From assembly GCA_016712345.1 (NCBI GenBank), contig JADJRH010000001.1, positions 3,100,001 to 3,164,000 on the forward strand: a stretch of DNA of 64,000 nucleotides, in the 5' to 3' direction. Shown here piece by piece: positions 18,001-26,191 of this stretch (position 1 is the stretch's first letter; each line of letters begins with the position of its first letter). The notes below the pieces were generated by a model. That model did no database searches. It was not told the DNA's origin and saw only the letters and a list, made by a program, of their open reading frames with translations. The position numbers and the translations under genes are program-made. Source of the stretch: Polyangiaceae bacterium (GTDB taxonomy: Bacteria; Myxococcota_A; Polyangia; Polyangiales; Polyangiaceae).

Positions 18001-18882
18001 CTTCTTCGGATCGGCCTTGTCGGAGTTGAGAGCGAAGGTGGCGCCCCAGGGCTGGGCGCGTTCGCTCTTTTTCAGGTCGCCGAAGAACTCAACGAAGCCG
18101 GCCACCAAGTCCATCTTGGTGAAGAGCATGTACACAGGCAGCGTCATCTGAAGCACGTCTTGCATCTCGTCGATGCGCGCGCGCACTTTGCGGCCCGTCT
18201 CTTGAATTTGTTCGTCGGTTTGATCGACGAGGTCGTTGGCGCTCACCGCGACGAGCACGCCGTTGACCGGTTTTTCAGGGCGATACTTTTTGAGCTGATC
18301 GAGGAACGCGAGCCACTCGTCGCGGTCGTCGTCTTCTGTCGTGTAGCGACCCGCCGTGTCGAGAAGGATCGCGTCGTTGGTGAACCACCAATCGCAGTTG
18401 CGTGTGCCGCCCACGCCGCGAACGCCACCGCCCGCCGGATCGAGGTACGGGAACACGAGGCCCGAGTGACGAAGCGCGGTTGTTTTGCCCGCGCCGGGCG
18501 GGCCGACGATCACGTACCAAGGCAGCGCGTAGAGAGCGTCTGCACCGCGTTTTCCGCCGCCGAGTTTGGACGCCTTGAGGGCGTTGATGCCCTCTTGGAT
18601 TTGGCGGTGCAGCTCTTGAATTTCGGCGCGGCGCTCGGGCTTTGCTGCAAGCGCTTGTTCCTGCGCCTGTTCAGCGATTGCCTTTTCGAGAGCGCGCGCA
18701 GCACGCGCGGCTCGAATGCGCCGGTACACAACCAGCCCAATCAGGCCAAGCACCACCGCGATCGAAATCGCGATTGGTACCCACATTGGGAGCGATGGCT
18801 CGTCGGCCAAGCCGTTGAAGACGACGAACCACACGCCCCATACGAGCAAGATAAAAAGGGCGCTCAGGATCCAGAGCCACAT
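15100..18882 (-). CDS. tssM: Type VI secretion inner-membrane protein TssM (IcmF)
   Basis: TssM spans the inner membrane and reaches through the periplasm to TssJ, forming the membrane complex with TssL. The 1260-residue product has two N-terminal transmembrane helices (~residues 1-24 and ~34-53), a cytoplasmic NTPase-like domain with Walker A GPPGAGKT (~128) and DTAGRY (~175), a third helix around 455-475 (MIVAGVAAAVAIMFLIPTI), then a long periplasmic region with the IcmF-related and TssM C-terminal domains (FNVNLKTVSPIVSEVIFEID, WSFTWPSKGPPG-like block near 1155). It ends in an unusual tail of about twelve glycines followed by KKG. It follows tssL after 50 bp. Confidence 0.95.
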   Translation of the reverse strand: MWLWILSALFILLVWGVWFVVFNGLADEPSLPMWVPIAISIAVVLGLIGLVVYRRIRAARAARALEKAIAEQAQEQALAAKPERRAEIQELHRQIQEGINALKASKLGGGKRGADALYALPWYVIVGPPGAGKTTALRHSGLVFPYLDPAGGGVRGVGGTRNCDWWFTNDAILLDTAGRYTTEDDDRDEWLAFLDQLKKYRPEKPVNGVLVAVSANDLVDQTDEQIQETGRKVRARIDEMQDVLQMTLPVYMLFTKMDLVAGFVEFFGDLKKSERAQPWGATFALNSDKADPKKLFTTEFEEMAERVYLRSVKRVAAERNREAKEKIFFFPRELNEIKRNLGELMAAAFAPGAGKKPNPILRGFYFTSGTQEGRPMDRVLGAMARNFGLRPATYEEPTANAEAKSYFLRDVFTGIVFPDADVAALSEAEIRKKRIRQMIVAGVAAAVAIMFLIPTILAFSENKELVERTDTVSKSAQEIDWASQKPLDNVDKLRALKDHVELLDRSRPSFDWFMDQRPTLYPAARGQYIASLQQGFVRPTKEKLEEKLAGASADKYWEYYNLLRAYLLLDNKQKDADPATRQQAQARLKENAQWEMSRLENLWAEKLGTNEIGRPELKDKLLPHVGYYVELLWRGEIEGETLNQDLINKVRQTLSKVEAAERYYKQLIEPINTKKKDESGGDNVENLQYPPVTLQDLFPDRQEALSKIHSRTEARNRQQGRPGVYFQVPGAYTLDGHKKVIESLKEGYKQIERENWVIPLTDEEKNQAAKIQQALDRVRQSYDSEYIRQWEAFFRDIDVEVPDNNKEAIEEFNILATRDWPYLRLLKALDENTQFRSEKNLAKDAAGGDAGLLAQLRWKANQRVRQKTGASGIGLDDFIGAPSGERPDPVPEYFYQMVRFGVPPEEAPPKEGEAPKPPAPTSLSKYVGLLEQLSAEMSNVDSGPPNPDTKKATELFLNAVRETEVLLLQLDKPGQELMRPLLMNPLRQAYRAVVRSAGGAASGLWEIEVWPEYEKKIKDRYPFNLASTRDASFDDAAAFFKPKDGVLWGFYEKYLHSFHYQVKHDFYPLAQMQSGAPGARPYTPFLPNLYNCLKRAHEITESIFLPGEEKPKVVFNVNLKTVSPIVSEVIFEIDGQSRRYRNEKEYWYSFTWPSKGPPGASIRVRGAGGLDEEIKREGPWGIFRLFETGTVTAEKDSDDVFNVTWQMTAPPVTVVMEVRPSRSNHPFVPSFFRATNCPPSIGDSFGGGGGGGGGGGGKKG

Positions 18883-18932
18883 CGAACGTCTCCTCGGAAA
18901 CCGCTACGGAATTGGGGCCGCTGCCCGGACCT

Positions 18933-19613
18933 TCACTTCACCGCCGCCACCAACTTATTGATGGCATCGGCAACGTCGTCGGCTTTGAGACCGATGACGA
19001 GCTTGAGGATGATCACGACGAGCACCGCGAGAACCAAAAAGCCCAAAGCAATGGCGAGGAAGGGCAACTCCTTGCGGACGGTGCCGGTGGCTCCGTCTTT
19101 GCGCTCAGCGTTCGGCGCGAGAAGATCTCCCCCGCCGAGGCTCAGCGCTACGTAGTTACCCAAACCCTCAATCACCGCCGTCAGTCCTTCCTGGTTTCGC
19201 AAACGATATTTCCCTTGGAAGCCGAGGGCCAAACACAGGTAGTAGATTTGTGCAACGTGCTCCCGGTTTCGTTGACCGTGAAGCTGGTCTAAGTTGTTGA
19301 AAAAACCGTCACCTGCGGTGTTTATCCCGAAGAACTGAAGTTGCAGTGGGTTTTGAAGCCACTGCGTCTTCCCGGGCCAGGTGGAGTGGTAAACGATCTC
19401 GTCCGCGAAGGCGGCGAGAGCGAACTTGGCGTCGATCATGTCCTGCTCGGGAATGCGGCGCTCTTTTCCGTTCTGCATCATCGTTTCGAAGAGCTGCAGA
19501 ACCCGGCGCTGCAAAATGTCCGAAGCCGGCAGATCGCGCGAGCTACGGAGCTGCAGGATCAGCGACAAAACATCGGAGCAGACCCAGTACATCTCTTGCG
19601 ACATGCTCGCCAT
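18933..19613 (-). CDS. tssL: Type VI secretion inner-membrane protein TssL (DotU/IcmH)
   Basis: TssL is the small inner-membrane partner of TssM. The 226-residue protein has the DotU cytoplasmic fold signature: an N-terminal helix bundle, AAFADEIVYHSTWPG (~residue 70-84), LQLQFFGINTAGDGFFNNLDQL (in parts LQLQFFG, AGDGFF), YYLCLALGFQGKYRL (~123-137), and one C-terminal transmembrane helix (~185-208, ELPFLAIALGFLVLAVLVVI). The C-terminus after the helix is short, with no peptidoglycan-binding domain. GAGGAG lies about nine bases before the ATG at 19613. It sits between tssK and tssM on the same strand. Confidence 0.93.
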   Translation of the reverse strand: MASMSQEMYWVCSDVLSLILQLRSSRDLPASDILQRRVLQLFETMMQNGKERRIPEQDMIDAKFALAAFADEIVYHSTWPGKTQWLQNPLQLQFFGINTAGDGFFNNLDQLHGQRNREHVAQIYYLCLALGFQGKYRLRNQEGLTAVIEGLGNYVALSLGGGDLLAPNAERKDGATGTVRKELPFLAIALGFLVLAVLVVIILKLVIGLKADDVADAINKLVAAVK

Positions 19614-19715
19614 GCGTGTGGCTCCTCGTCAGTCGAACCGGCCTTTCTTAATGGAAAGTCCGGGATGCCCGAGGATAGGCCTTCGGCCTGGCCCTCGGGC
19701 GAAAGGGCAAAAGGA

Positions 19716-21080
19716 TTACTTGCTGCCCGCAGCTTTCACCCCAATGAGCCGAAGGTCCACTTTTTGGGGTTCGATCGGCTGGTAGATGGCGATCGTGCCA
19801 GAGCCGAGGATGTCGTTCCAGTAATCGCCGCTCTGGTCTACGCGCAGGTAAACGACACCCGGGCGAATGGGAATTGCGCCCGGCGGCCTGTATTCGATTT
19901 GAACGCGAACGCCGGGCATAGCTGCGTTGAGAATGTGCCCGATGTGCGTCCAGCTTCCGATCTTGAGAAGCCTCGGCAACCGCTCGCGAAGCGTGCCTTC
20001 GTCGATGCCTTTGGCTTCGAGGAAAAGTTCGTGGTTGCGGGGAATCTTGGGATCTTCGAAACGACCGAGGTACATCCCGTCCTCGCGCTTTTCCATGGGC
20101 ACGACGATGTAATCGTCGGCGAGCGAACCCGCGATGAGTGCCATGGCGCGTGCAAAAATCGGCTCGAAGCAGTCGGTCAGCTCCAGGTAGTTGAACTTGG
20201 GAATGCCCGTGGGATCACCGTCGGCCGAAAATGTACACAACTGACCGATGAGCGACCCGAGCATCATGTACAAATCTTCGGGCGACGCGTCGCCGTGATC
20301 GACGAAGTGCGACGTGACCGGGATAAACGAGTTGCACGTGTGCAAGAGCCAGAACTTGGCCGTGTCGGAAGCTTGAAAGTCAACGTTGGCCGATGACCGA
20401 AGGCGCCGACCTTCTGCGAGTGATTTTTGTTTGCCGACGAGCGCCGACAGAAGTCGCCGCAGGCTCGCCATCAAATGTTCGGAGGCGCCGATGTGGAAGA
20501 TGGACGGAATAAATTCTTTGCGAAGGACAATGGCGCCCGTTCGATCACGCACGAGCTGAGCGAGCCGAATGGCTTGGTAGGCATCGCGCGGCTCGGTGCC
20601 AAACATGATGCGAAGGTTGCCGCGCGCCCACGTGACCGCCGTTTCGTTTCGTCCGGTGTTTTGATCTTGCACCGTGGATGACGTGGCCATGAAGCGCACT
20701 GCGGGCCCCGCCTTCGCCGGATCGAGGCCGATGTTCGCCGCGTTGTCGCGACTGTTCGGAATTGCGATGTAGATGTCGAGCGATTCGAGTGCGGCCGGAA
20801 ACGCGCCTTCGAGCGGTCGCGCTTCAACGACGTCTTCGCCTCGATCACCCACGAAGAACGTGGTGCCGTCGGCGAACACGCCGTGGCACTTCACTAGTTT
20901 CAGCTGCCCGGCCGCGAGCGCACGTTCGTCGAACTGAACGCCGCTGATTCCCCAGTCGTACGCTGAGACGGCGTGCACGCGCGCGTGCACAAGCGACTCA
21001 TGGTAGAGGTCGGACTGCTGCAAATGCTGAGGGGTCATGAAGAGCCCCTCGGTCCAGACAGGCTTGCGCGGGTGGATCAT
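19716..21080 (-). CDS. tssK: Type VI secretion baseplate protein TssK
   Basis: TssK links the type VI baseplate to the membrane complex. From ATG 21080 the product is 454 residues, the family length, and begins MIHPRKPVWTEGLFMTPQHL, matching the TssK pattern P-x-W-x-E-G-x-F-x-x-P-Q-H-x-Q. The following YHESLVHARVHAVSAYDWGI and FARAMALIAGSLADDYIVVP regions also fit. A TTG at 21092 would add four residues and is less likely. It lies 117 bp after tssJ and 102 bp before tssL on the same strand. Confidence 0.95.
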   Translation of the reverse strand: MIHPRKPVWTEGLFMTPQHLQQSDLYHESLVHARVHAVSAYDWGISGVQFDERALAAGQLKLVKCHGVFADGTTFFVGDRGEDVVEARPLEGAFPAALESLDIYIAIPNSRDNAANIGLDPAKAGPAVRFMATSSTVQDQNTGRNETAVTWARGNLRIMFGTEPRDAYQAIRLAQLVRDRTGAIVLRKEFIPSIFHIGASEHLMASLRRLLSALVGKQKSLAEGRRLRSSANVDFQASDTAKFWLLHTCNSFIPVTSHFVDHGDASPEDLYMMLGSLIGQLCTFSADGDPTGIPKFNYLELTDCFEPIFARAMALIAGSLADDYIVVPMEKREDGMYLGRFEDPKIPRNHELFLEAKGIDEGTLRERLPRLLKIGSWTHIGHILNAAMPGVRVQIEYRPPGAIPIRPGVVYLRVDQSGDYWNDILGSGTIAIYQPIEPQKVDLRLIGVKAAGSK

Positions 21081-21197
21081 GTCGCCCGCCAACCTCTTTA
21101 TCAGAACTGGCTCGCGGGGGTGACCTAGTTCACACGGGTTGTGCGCGCGAGGGAGGTTGGGCGGCGGCGCACCCCTGAAGACGCGGCGAAAGCGGGG

Positions 21198-21857
21198 TTA
21201 CTTGGCCGCCGGGCCGCCTTCGGGCGACGCAGCTTTCTTCGGCAGGTTGACTTTTCGAACCGGGTTCGCGTTCGGGAACATGGATTCGTCAAACTGACTG
21301 CCGTTGTCGATTTTCGAGCCGTCGATAAAAAACGCGGTGCGAGGATCGGCTTCGGGTGCGCCGCCGTCTTTTCCACGGCCGCCGCACGACACTTCTCCAG
21401 GCATCAGCGGAAATTCGTAAAACGTTTTCCAGCTCGATCCTTTGGGGCCGTGAAAGAGCGCCACGCCGGCGAGCGTGCTCGCTTCTTTAATGCGCTCGAA
21501 CTTCACCTCAACGAGGTCGTTCGGAAACACGGACAGCTCGTCGACCTTTAAGACGTCGTCTTCGAGCGTACCTTTCGCATCTTTGTAGATTTGGTCGTAC
21601 GTGGCGTTCTCCATCCGAACTTCATTTTTGAGCTGGTAGAGCTGCACCACAACAGGCCTTGGATTTCCGTTTTCGTTCGGGTTGATGTTGTCGGACGCAT
21701 AAATGTTCAGCGTCACGATTTGAACATCGCAGGGCTTGGGCGGCTCCACCGGGGCTTGTGGACCACACGTGGCCCCCAACGAACCGAAGGCGGTAATCGC
21801 CAGGGCGAGCGCAGCAAGCCGAGGGGGCAAAGAGTGAAGAGTGCGCGGTGCGACCAT
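21198..21857 (-). CDS. tssJ: Type VI secretion outer-membrane lipoprotein TssJ
   Basis: TssJ anchors the TssLM membrane complex to the outer membrane. The 219-residue product has a lipoprotein signal peptide (hydrophobic ALALAITAFGS, lipobox SLGATC, lipid Cys at residue ~31), followed by a TssJ-like beta-sandwich: VQIVTLNIYASDNINPNENG, PVVVQLYQLKNEV, and the YDQIYKDAKGTLEDDVL helix. The C-terminal ~70 residues add a Gly/Ala-rich extension. It is the first gene of the minus-strand locus and is divergent from the GGDEF/EAL gene. The two start regions are at most about 80 bp apart, so their promoters must overlap or lie within the neighbouring coding start. Confidence 0.9.
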   Translation of the reverse strand: MVAPRTLHSLPPRLAALALAITAFGSLGATCGPQAPVEPPKPCDVQIVTLNIYASDNINPNENGNPRPVVVQLYQLKNEVRMENATYDQIYKDAKGTLEDDVLKVDELSVFPNDLVEVKFERIKEASTLAGVALFHGPKGSSWKTFYEFPLMPGEVSCGGRGKDGGAPEADPRTAFFIDGSKIDNGSQFDESMFPNANPVRKVNLPKKAASPEGGPAAK

Positions 21858-21937
21858 GGGGCCGCTATGTTCTACGCCGCTTTACCCCCGGAGGGGCAAG
21901 TTCCCAATGCGTCGCCCGGTCGTTTTCGCATACGATT

Positions 21938-24025
21938 GTGGTGTTGCAACCTCGGGATAACAGCGATCTCGATGGGCCCGGCAGCCAACCGGAGTCATCG
22001 GAGCGGGCAGCGATCACACCGCCGGCCCCGGCCCCACCCACCCCGCGCAGGGTCGAAATCGACAATTCGACTCTGAGGAAGCTCGACATTCCGGCCGCCG
22101 CAAAGGCATCGGCCGTGAGCATCGACGACATCGATCTCGACGGCCTCCTCTCCGAAACGCCGCCGGCCCGTGACAGTTCGCCGCCCAAGCGCCGCGACAG
22201 CTCGCCGTCCATCCGACGAGAGTCATCACCCGGTTCGCCGCGCAATTGGACGCCAACGCCTCCCTCGGGAACGGTGCTTCGTATTCCGCCGGCCGGCTCC
22301 AATCCCGTTGTCACGGTGAAAGGTGTGCCGCCCGCGAGTGAACGCGCTGAGCCGCTCGGCATGCACGAAAGCCTCGCGCGCCTCGGCGTTGGAGTAATTG
22401 AAACCGACGGCAGCGGCGCCATCGTTTCGATGAACGGCGCGGCACAAAAGTTACTTCAACGCTCGCCCGCTGACGGCCGCGTGAGCATCGAAGAAGTGCT
22501 TCACACCGGGGCTCCGGCGTCGCGTTCGCCAACGAGTGACGACGCGAGCGCGCTCGCGGGAGACACCGGCACCGCGTGGCTCGTTCGCCCCAATGGTGAA
22601 CCGATCAGCGTGCGGCACGTTGCCTCGCCGCGCCTCGGTGAACAGGGTTCGCTCATCGTGCTTCGTGAATCGGGTGCATCGGCGGTGTACACACCGACCA
22701 TCGCCCGCCGCGCGCGCTACGATCCGCTCACCGGTTTGTTCAGTCGACGCGGCATTTCGGAGCGCATCGACCAAGCGATCTCAGACAGCCGCGAGAGCCT
22801 TCGCGAAGTGAAGGACGAGCGCCGCCATGCGCTCTGTTACATCGACCTCGATCGCTTTCGATTGGTGAACGCCACCTGCGGACACGATGCGGGTGATGAC
22901 CTTCTCCAGTGGGTTGCCACTCGCCTCAACGAAGCGATCGACGAAGGCGACTTTGCAGCGCGCATCGCCGGGGACGAATTTGCGATTTTGTTTGTCGATC
23001 ACGATCCGCGCGAGGCCGAACGCAAGGCCCGTGAAATTCAGCGTCGCCTCGGAGAGTTTCGTTTTGCGTGGGGGCACAAGACATTTTTAATTGAAACAAG
23101 CCTCGGCCTCTTTCCGTTCGGCGGTGATTCTGAAGACGGTGAGGGCGTGCTTTCGGCCGCGGCGCACGCGTGTCGCATCGCCAAGAAAAACGGCGGCAGT
23201 CGTCTTCAGGTGTACCTCAAAGACGACGATCAAATGGTGCAGAGCCGTCGCTCCATGGAGTGGGTTGCCGGCATTCAGCACCACCTTGCAGAGGGCAAAC
23301 TCATTCTGTACGCGCAGCCGATTTTCCCCATCAGTGCGCGCAAAGAAGTGGGCGGCCACTTTGAAGTGCTCATGCGCGTCGTCGACGACAACGGGCGACC
23401 GCAGTCACCCGTGGGGATTATTCACGCCGCTGAAAACGGCCGCGTGATGGATGCGATTGATCGCTTCGTTCTCCGCAAAGCGTTTCAAACAATCGGTGCG
23501 CTTCCGCGTCGCGCGCTTCGCCGGTTAGAACTTTTCTCGGTGAATCTGTCGGCGATTTCGCTCGCGCGTGAGGGCCTGCTCGACTTCATCGTGGAGCACT
23601 TGGAGCGCTCCGGTGTCCCGCCCGGCAAGGTGTGTTTCGAGATCACCGAAACCGCCGCGCTCAACAACCTCGATGAGGTTCGTTGGCTCATTCAAGAGCT
23701 GGGAGCCATGGGCTGCCGCTTTGCGATCGACGACTTTGGAAGCGGCCACGCTTCTTATGGGTACATCGAGAAGCTGCCGGTTGATTACGTAAAAACCGAC
23801 GGAATGTTCGTGCGCGACATGATGACCAACGCGCTCCATCGCGCCATTGTTGAGTCCGTCAATCGCATCGCGACAACGCTCGGCATAAAGACAGTTGCCG
23901 AATGCGTTGAGACTGCCGACGCGGCCGAAGTGCTCGCCGGGATGGGTGTACACTACGGTCAAGGTTGGTATTACGCGCGCCCATCGCCCATCGGCGACGT
24001 GTGCAAAGCACTCGACGCTGACTAG
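21938..24025 (+). CDS. PAS-GGDEF-EAL cyclic-di-GMP turnover protein
   Basis: The protein combines an N-terminal Ser/Pro-rich region (~110 residues), a PAS-like sensor (GVGVIETDGSGAIVSMNGAA), a GGDEF domain with the signature as IAGDEF and an EAL domain. GGDEF makes and EAL hydrolyses c-di-GMP. The GGDEF site has Ala in place of the first Gly, a variant tolerated in some active cyclases. In the EAL domain the motif reads EVL, keeping Glu, and SVNLSA, FEITET, IDDFGSG, VKTDG and AECVET supply the metal and catalytic positions. The start is uncertain: GTG codons at 21938 and 21941 avoid overlap with tssJ, while the frame is open to GTG 21848, inside tssJ. No transmembrane helix is seen. Divergence from the type VI locus suggests co-regulation by inference only. 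Confidence 0.88.
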   Translation: MVLQPRDNSDLDGPGSQPESSERAAITPPAPAPPTPRRVEIDNSTLRKLDIPAAAKASAVSIDDIDLDGLLSETPPARDSSPPKRRDSSPSIRRESSPGSPRNWTPTPPSGTVLRIPPAGSNPVVTVKGVPPASERAEPLGMHESLARLGVGVIETDGSGAIVSMNGAAQKLLQRSPADGRVSIEEVLHTGAPASRSPTSDDASALAGDTGTAWLVRPNGEPISVRHVASPRLGEQGSLIVLRESGASAVYTPTIARRARYDPLTGLFSRRGISERIDQAISDSRESLREVKDERRHALCYIDLDRFRLVNATCGHDAGDDLLQWVATRLNEAIDEGDFAARIAGDEFAILFVDHDPREAERKAREIQRRLGEFRFAWGHKTFLIETSLGLFPFGGDSEDGEGVLSAAAHACRIAKKNGGSRLQVYLKDDDQMVQSRRSMEWVAGIQHHLAEGKLILYAQPIFPISARKEVGGHFEVLMRVVDDNGRPQSPVGIIHAAENGRVMDAIDRFVLRKAFQTIGALPRRALRRLELFSVNLSAISLAREGLLDFIVEHLERSGVPPGKVCFEITETAALNNLDEVRWLIQELGAMGCRFAIDDFGSGHASYGYIEKLPVDYVKTDGMFVRDMMTNALHRAIVESVNRIATTLGIKTVAECVETADAAEVLAGMGVHYGQGWYYARPSPIGDVCKALDAD

Positions 24026-24218
24026 TCCGAAAAGAAGCGATAACAAAAATTCGGGCGTTCGCGGCCGGGGGTGGGCAACAAAAACAAAGCTCGAAAAGTG
24101 GGACGGCGTTGCGAGATGCGTACGCAATGCTCGCGAGTGGCCGTTTGAAATTTAGAGGAAGGGAAGGGCGGTGCGCGTTGTGTACACCGCCCGTTTGGGC
24201 AGGATGGAGCGGGAAAAA

Positions 24219-25184
24219 TCAGCCGCCGGCCATTTTGGCAACTTCAGCGGCGAAGTCGCCCTGCGGTGCTTTTTCAATGCCTTCGCCGCGCTCGAAGCGG
24301 ACGAACCTGCCGATGGCGACTGTGGTGCCGAGCGCCTTGCCGCACTTCTCGATGATGGCGCTGACTTTTTCGGCCGGGAGCGGCTCGCCCTTGTCGTTGG
24401 TTTTGGTGACCACCGACTCTTGTTCGAGAAGGACGCTCTCGGAGAACCACTTGTTGAACTTGCCTTCGATGATTTTGCCCCAACGCTCGGGGTGATCCTT
24501 TTGCTTGGGATCTTCGGCAAGCTGCGCCTCAAAAATGGTCTTCTGCTGCGCCTTTTTCTCGTCGGAGATCTCTTCGCGACTGAGCGAAACGGGCCCGGTT
24601 GCCGCGATGTGCATGGCGAGATCTTCACCAACCTCGGCGAGAGCCGCGCTCTTGGCAGCCTCCTCGGTGCCGGTTTCGAGCGAGAGAATCACGCCGATCT
24701 TGCCGCCGAGGTGAACGTACGCAATCGCCAATCCGTGTTTGCCGGCCGGGATTTCCACGCGGCTCCAGCGGCGCACGTGTACCTTTTCACCGATCTTGCC
24801 GGTGAGTTCGGTGGCGATTTCCGCAACCGTTTTTCCGCTGAGCGGAAGGGCCAGGTGATCGGCGCCGGCGGGCGCAACTTCAATCGCTGCAAGAACGTCT
24901 TTCACGAACGCGCGGAACTGATCGCTGCGCGCGGCGAAGTCGGTTTGGATGTTGACTTCAACGATGTTCGCAGCGCGTTTCCCTTCAGTAACCGCGGCAC
25001 GGATTTCACCTTCGGTGGCCACCGCACCGGCGCGTTTTGCGCTCTTTGCAAGACCCTTCTTGAGGATGATTTCGACGGCTTTTTCCATGTCGCCGCTCGA
25101 CTCGACGAGGACGCTCTTGCAGTCGCTCATCCCGGCCTGGGTGCGCTCACGAAGCTCTTTGATGGCCTGGGGGGTAACAGACAT
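24219..25184 (-). CDS. tsf: Translation elongation factor Ts
   Basis: EF-Ts is the guanine nucleotide exchange factor for EF-Tu. The 321-residue product starts MSVTPQAIKELRERTQAGM and holds the family motifs LRERTQAGMSDCK, VNIQTDFAARSD (normally VNCETDFVAR, so Cys/Glu are replaced by Ile/Gln) and the HVRRWSRVEIPAGKHGLA region. It is longer than the ~283-residue E. coli protein in its C-terminal half. AGGAGA is placed nine bases before the ATG at 25184, which decides the start over an upstream codon at 25205. It follows rpsB on the same strand, the standard order, with an intervening stem-loop. Confidence 0.96.
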   Translation of the reverse strand: MSVTPQAIKELRERTQAGMSDCKSVLVESSGDMEKAVEIILKKGLAKSAKRAGAVATEGEIRAAVTEGKRAANIVEVNIQTDFAARSDQFRAFVKDVLAAIEVAPAGADHLALPLSGKTVAEIATELTGKIGEKVHVRRWSRVEIPAGKHGLAIAYVHLGGKIGVILSLETGTEEAAKSAALAEVGEDLAMHIAATGPVSLSREEISDEKKAQQKTIFEAQLAEDPKQKDHPERWGKIIEGKFNKWFSESVLLEQESVVTKTNDKGEPLPAEKVSAIIEKCGKALGTTVAIGRFVRFERGEGIEKAPQGDFAAEVAKMAGG

Positions 25185-25308
25185 GACAATTCTCCTGACA
25201 GACAATGAGTGAAATGAGTACGTCCGGAAACTCCGGGCGTGCCCAGAAGAGCGAGAGTTTTACGCGACTCAATACACTGGGGCGCGTTTGCGGCACGGTC
25301 ACTCGATC

Positions 25309-25345
25309 ACGCGTCGGACAGGGTGTGTACCCATGCCCGACGCGT
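25309..25345. promoter_or_regulatory. Strong stem-loop between rpsB and tsf
   Basis: ACGCGTCGGACA at 25309-25320 pairs with TGCCCGACGCGT at 25334-25345 (11 of 12 positions), and the enclosed GGGTGTGTACCC can extend the stem. It lies in the 182-bp gap between rpsB and tsf. No T-run follows on the minus strand, so it is more likely an RNA processing or partial attenuation structure than a full terminator. A further GTGTACAC follows at 25353. Confidence 0.6.
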
Positions 25346-25366
25346 TTCAGATGTGTACACCCGAAG

Positions 25367-26191
25367 CTACGATCGGGCGGGGCGGCGCGAGCCTTGGTAA
25401 ACGTTCACTTCATCGCGACCGCCGCGACCACCGCCGTCTTGCTGCGAGTGATCTTTGCGGCGTTGGCTGCCTTCAATGGCGGCGTCGGCAATGCGGCTTG
25501 TGACGAGGCGAATGGATCGAATCGCGTCGTCGTTGCCGGGGATCACAAAGTCGATGAGATCGGGATCGCAGTTGGTGTCGGTGATCGCAATCACGGGGAC
25601 GCCGAGCTTGCGAGCTTCACTCACGGCGATTTGTTCCTGATGCGGATCGATCACGAAGATTGCCGCGGGAACAGCGCTCATTCCTTTGAGACCGCCGAGA
25701 TATTTTTCAAGGCGATCGCGCTCTTTTTCGAGACGAACAACCTCTTTCTTGAGGAGCTGTTCGTGTGTGCCGTCTTCTTTCCAGCGCTCAAGTGTACGCA
25801 GGCGCTCAAGGCCCTGTTTGATCGTGCGGAAGTTGGTGAGCGTTCCACCGAGCCAGCGGTTTGTCACAAAGTACATTCCGCTGCGGCGAGCCTCTTCTTG
25901 CACAATGTCCTGCGCCTGGCGCTTGGTGCCCACGAAGAGGATGCTGCCGCCGCGGCCCACGCCGTCGACAACAAAGTCGTACGCGCGCTTGAAAAGGCGG
26001 ACGCTCTGGTCAAGGTCGATGATGTGGATGCCGTTGCGTGCGCCGTAAATGAACGGACGCATTTTCGGGTTCCACCGCTTGGTCTGGTGACCAAAGTGTA
26101 CACCCGCATCGAGCATGGAGCGGAGCGGAAGGGGGAAATCACCGGGGGCGACGGCTGCTGCAACGCCCGCCGTTTCCATTGTCTCAGTCAT
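25367..26191 (-). CDS. rpsB: 30S ribosomal protein S2
   Basis: S2 is a primary-surface protein of the small ribosomal subunit. The 274-residue product carries MLDAGVHFGHQTKRWNPKM near residue 26, YIYGARNGIHIIDL-type sequence near 48, RWLGGTLTNFRTI near 111, and IDPHQEQIAVSEARKLGVPV (~184) followed by IAITDTNCDPDLIDFVIPGNDD (in parts TDTNCDP, IDFVIPGNDD). The N-terminal ~22 residues and the Gly/Arg/Gln-rich C-terminal ~35 residues exceed the minimal family. The ATG at 26191 is preceded by GGAACGAG. It leads the rpsB-tsf pair. Confidence 0.97.
   Translation of the reverse strand: MTETMETAGVAAAVAPGDFPLPLRSMLDAGVHFGHQTKRWNPKMRPFIYGARNGIHIIDLDQSVRLFKRAYDFVVDGVGRGGSILFVGTKRQAQDIVQEEARRSGMYFVTNRWLGGTLTNFRTIKQGLERLRTLERWKEDGTHEQLLKKEVVRLEKERDRLEKYLGGLKGMSAVPAAIFVIDPHQEQIAVSEARKLGVPVIAITDTNCDPDLIDFVIPGNDDAIRSIRLVTSRIADAAIEGSQRRKDHSQQDGGGRGGRDEVNVYQGSRRPARS

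Noticed and set aside
22951..22990. GGDEF motif variant as evidence of a dead domain
   Set aside because: AGDEF is known in active diguanylate cyclases, so loss of activity cannot be claimed from this change alone.
24171..25208. 345-codon ORF antisense to tsf
   Set aside because: tsf is certain on the other strand; the antisense frame is open because of codon bias.
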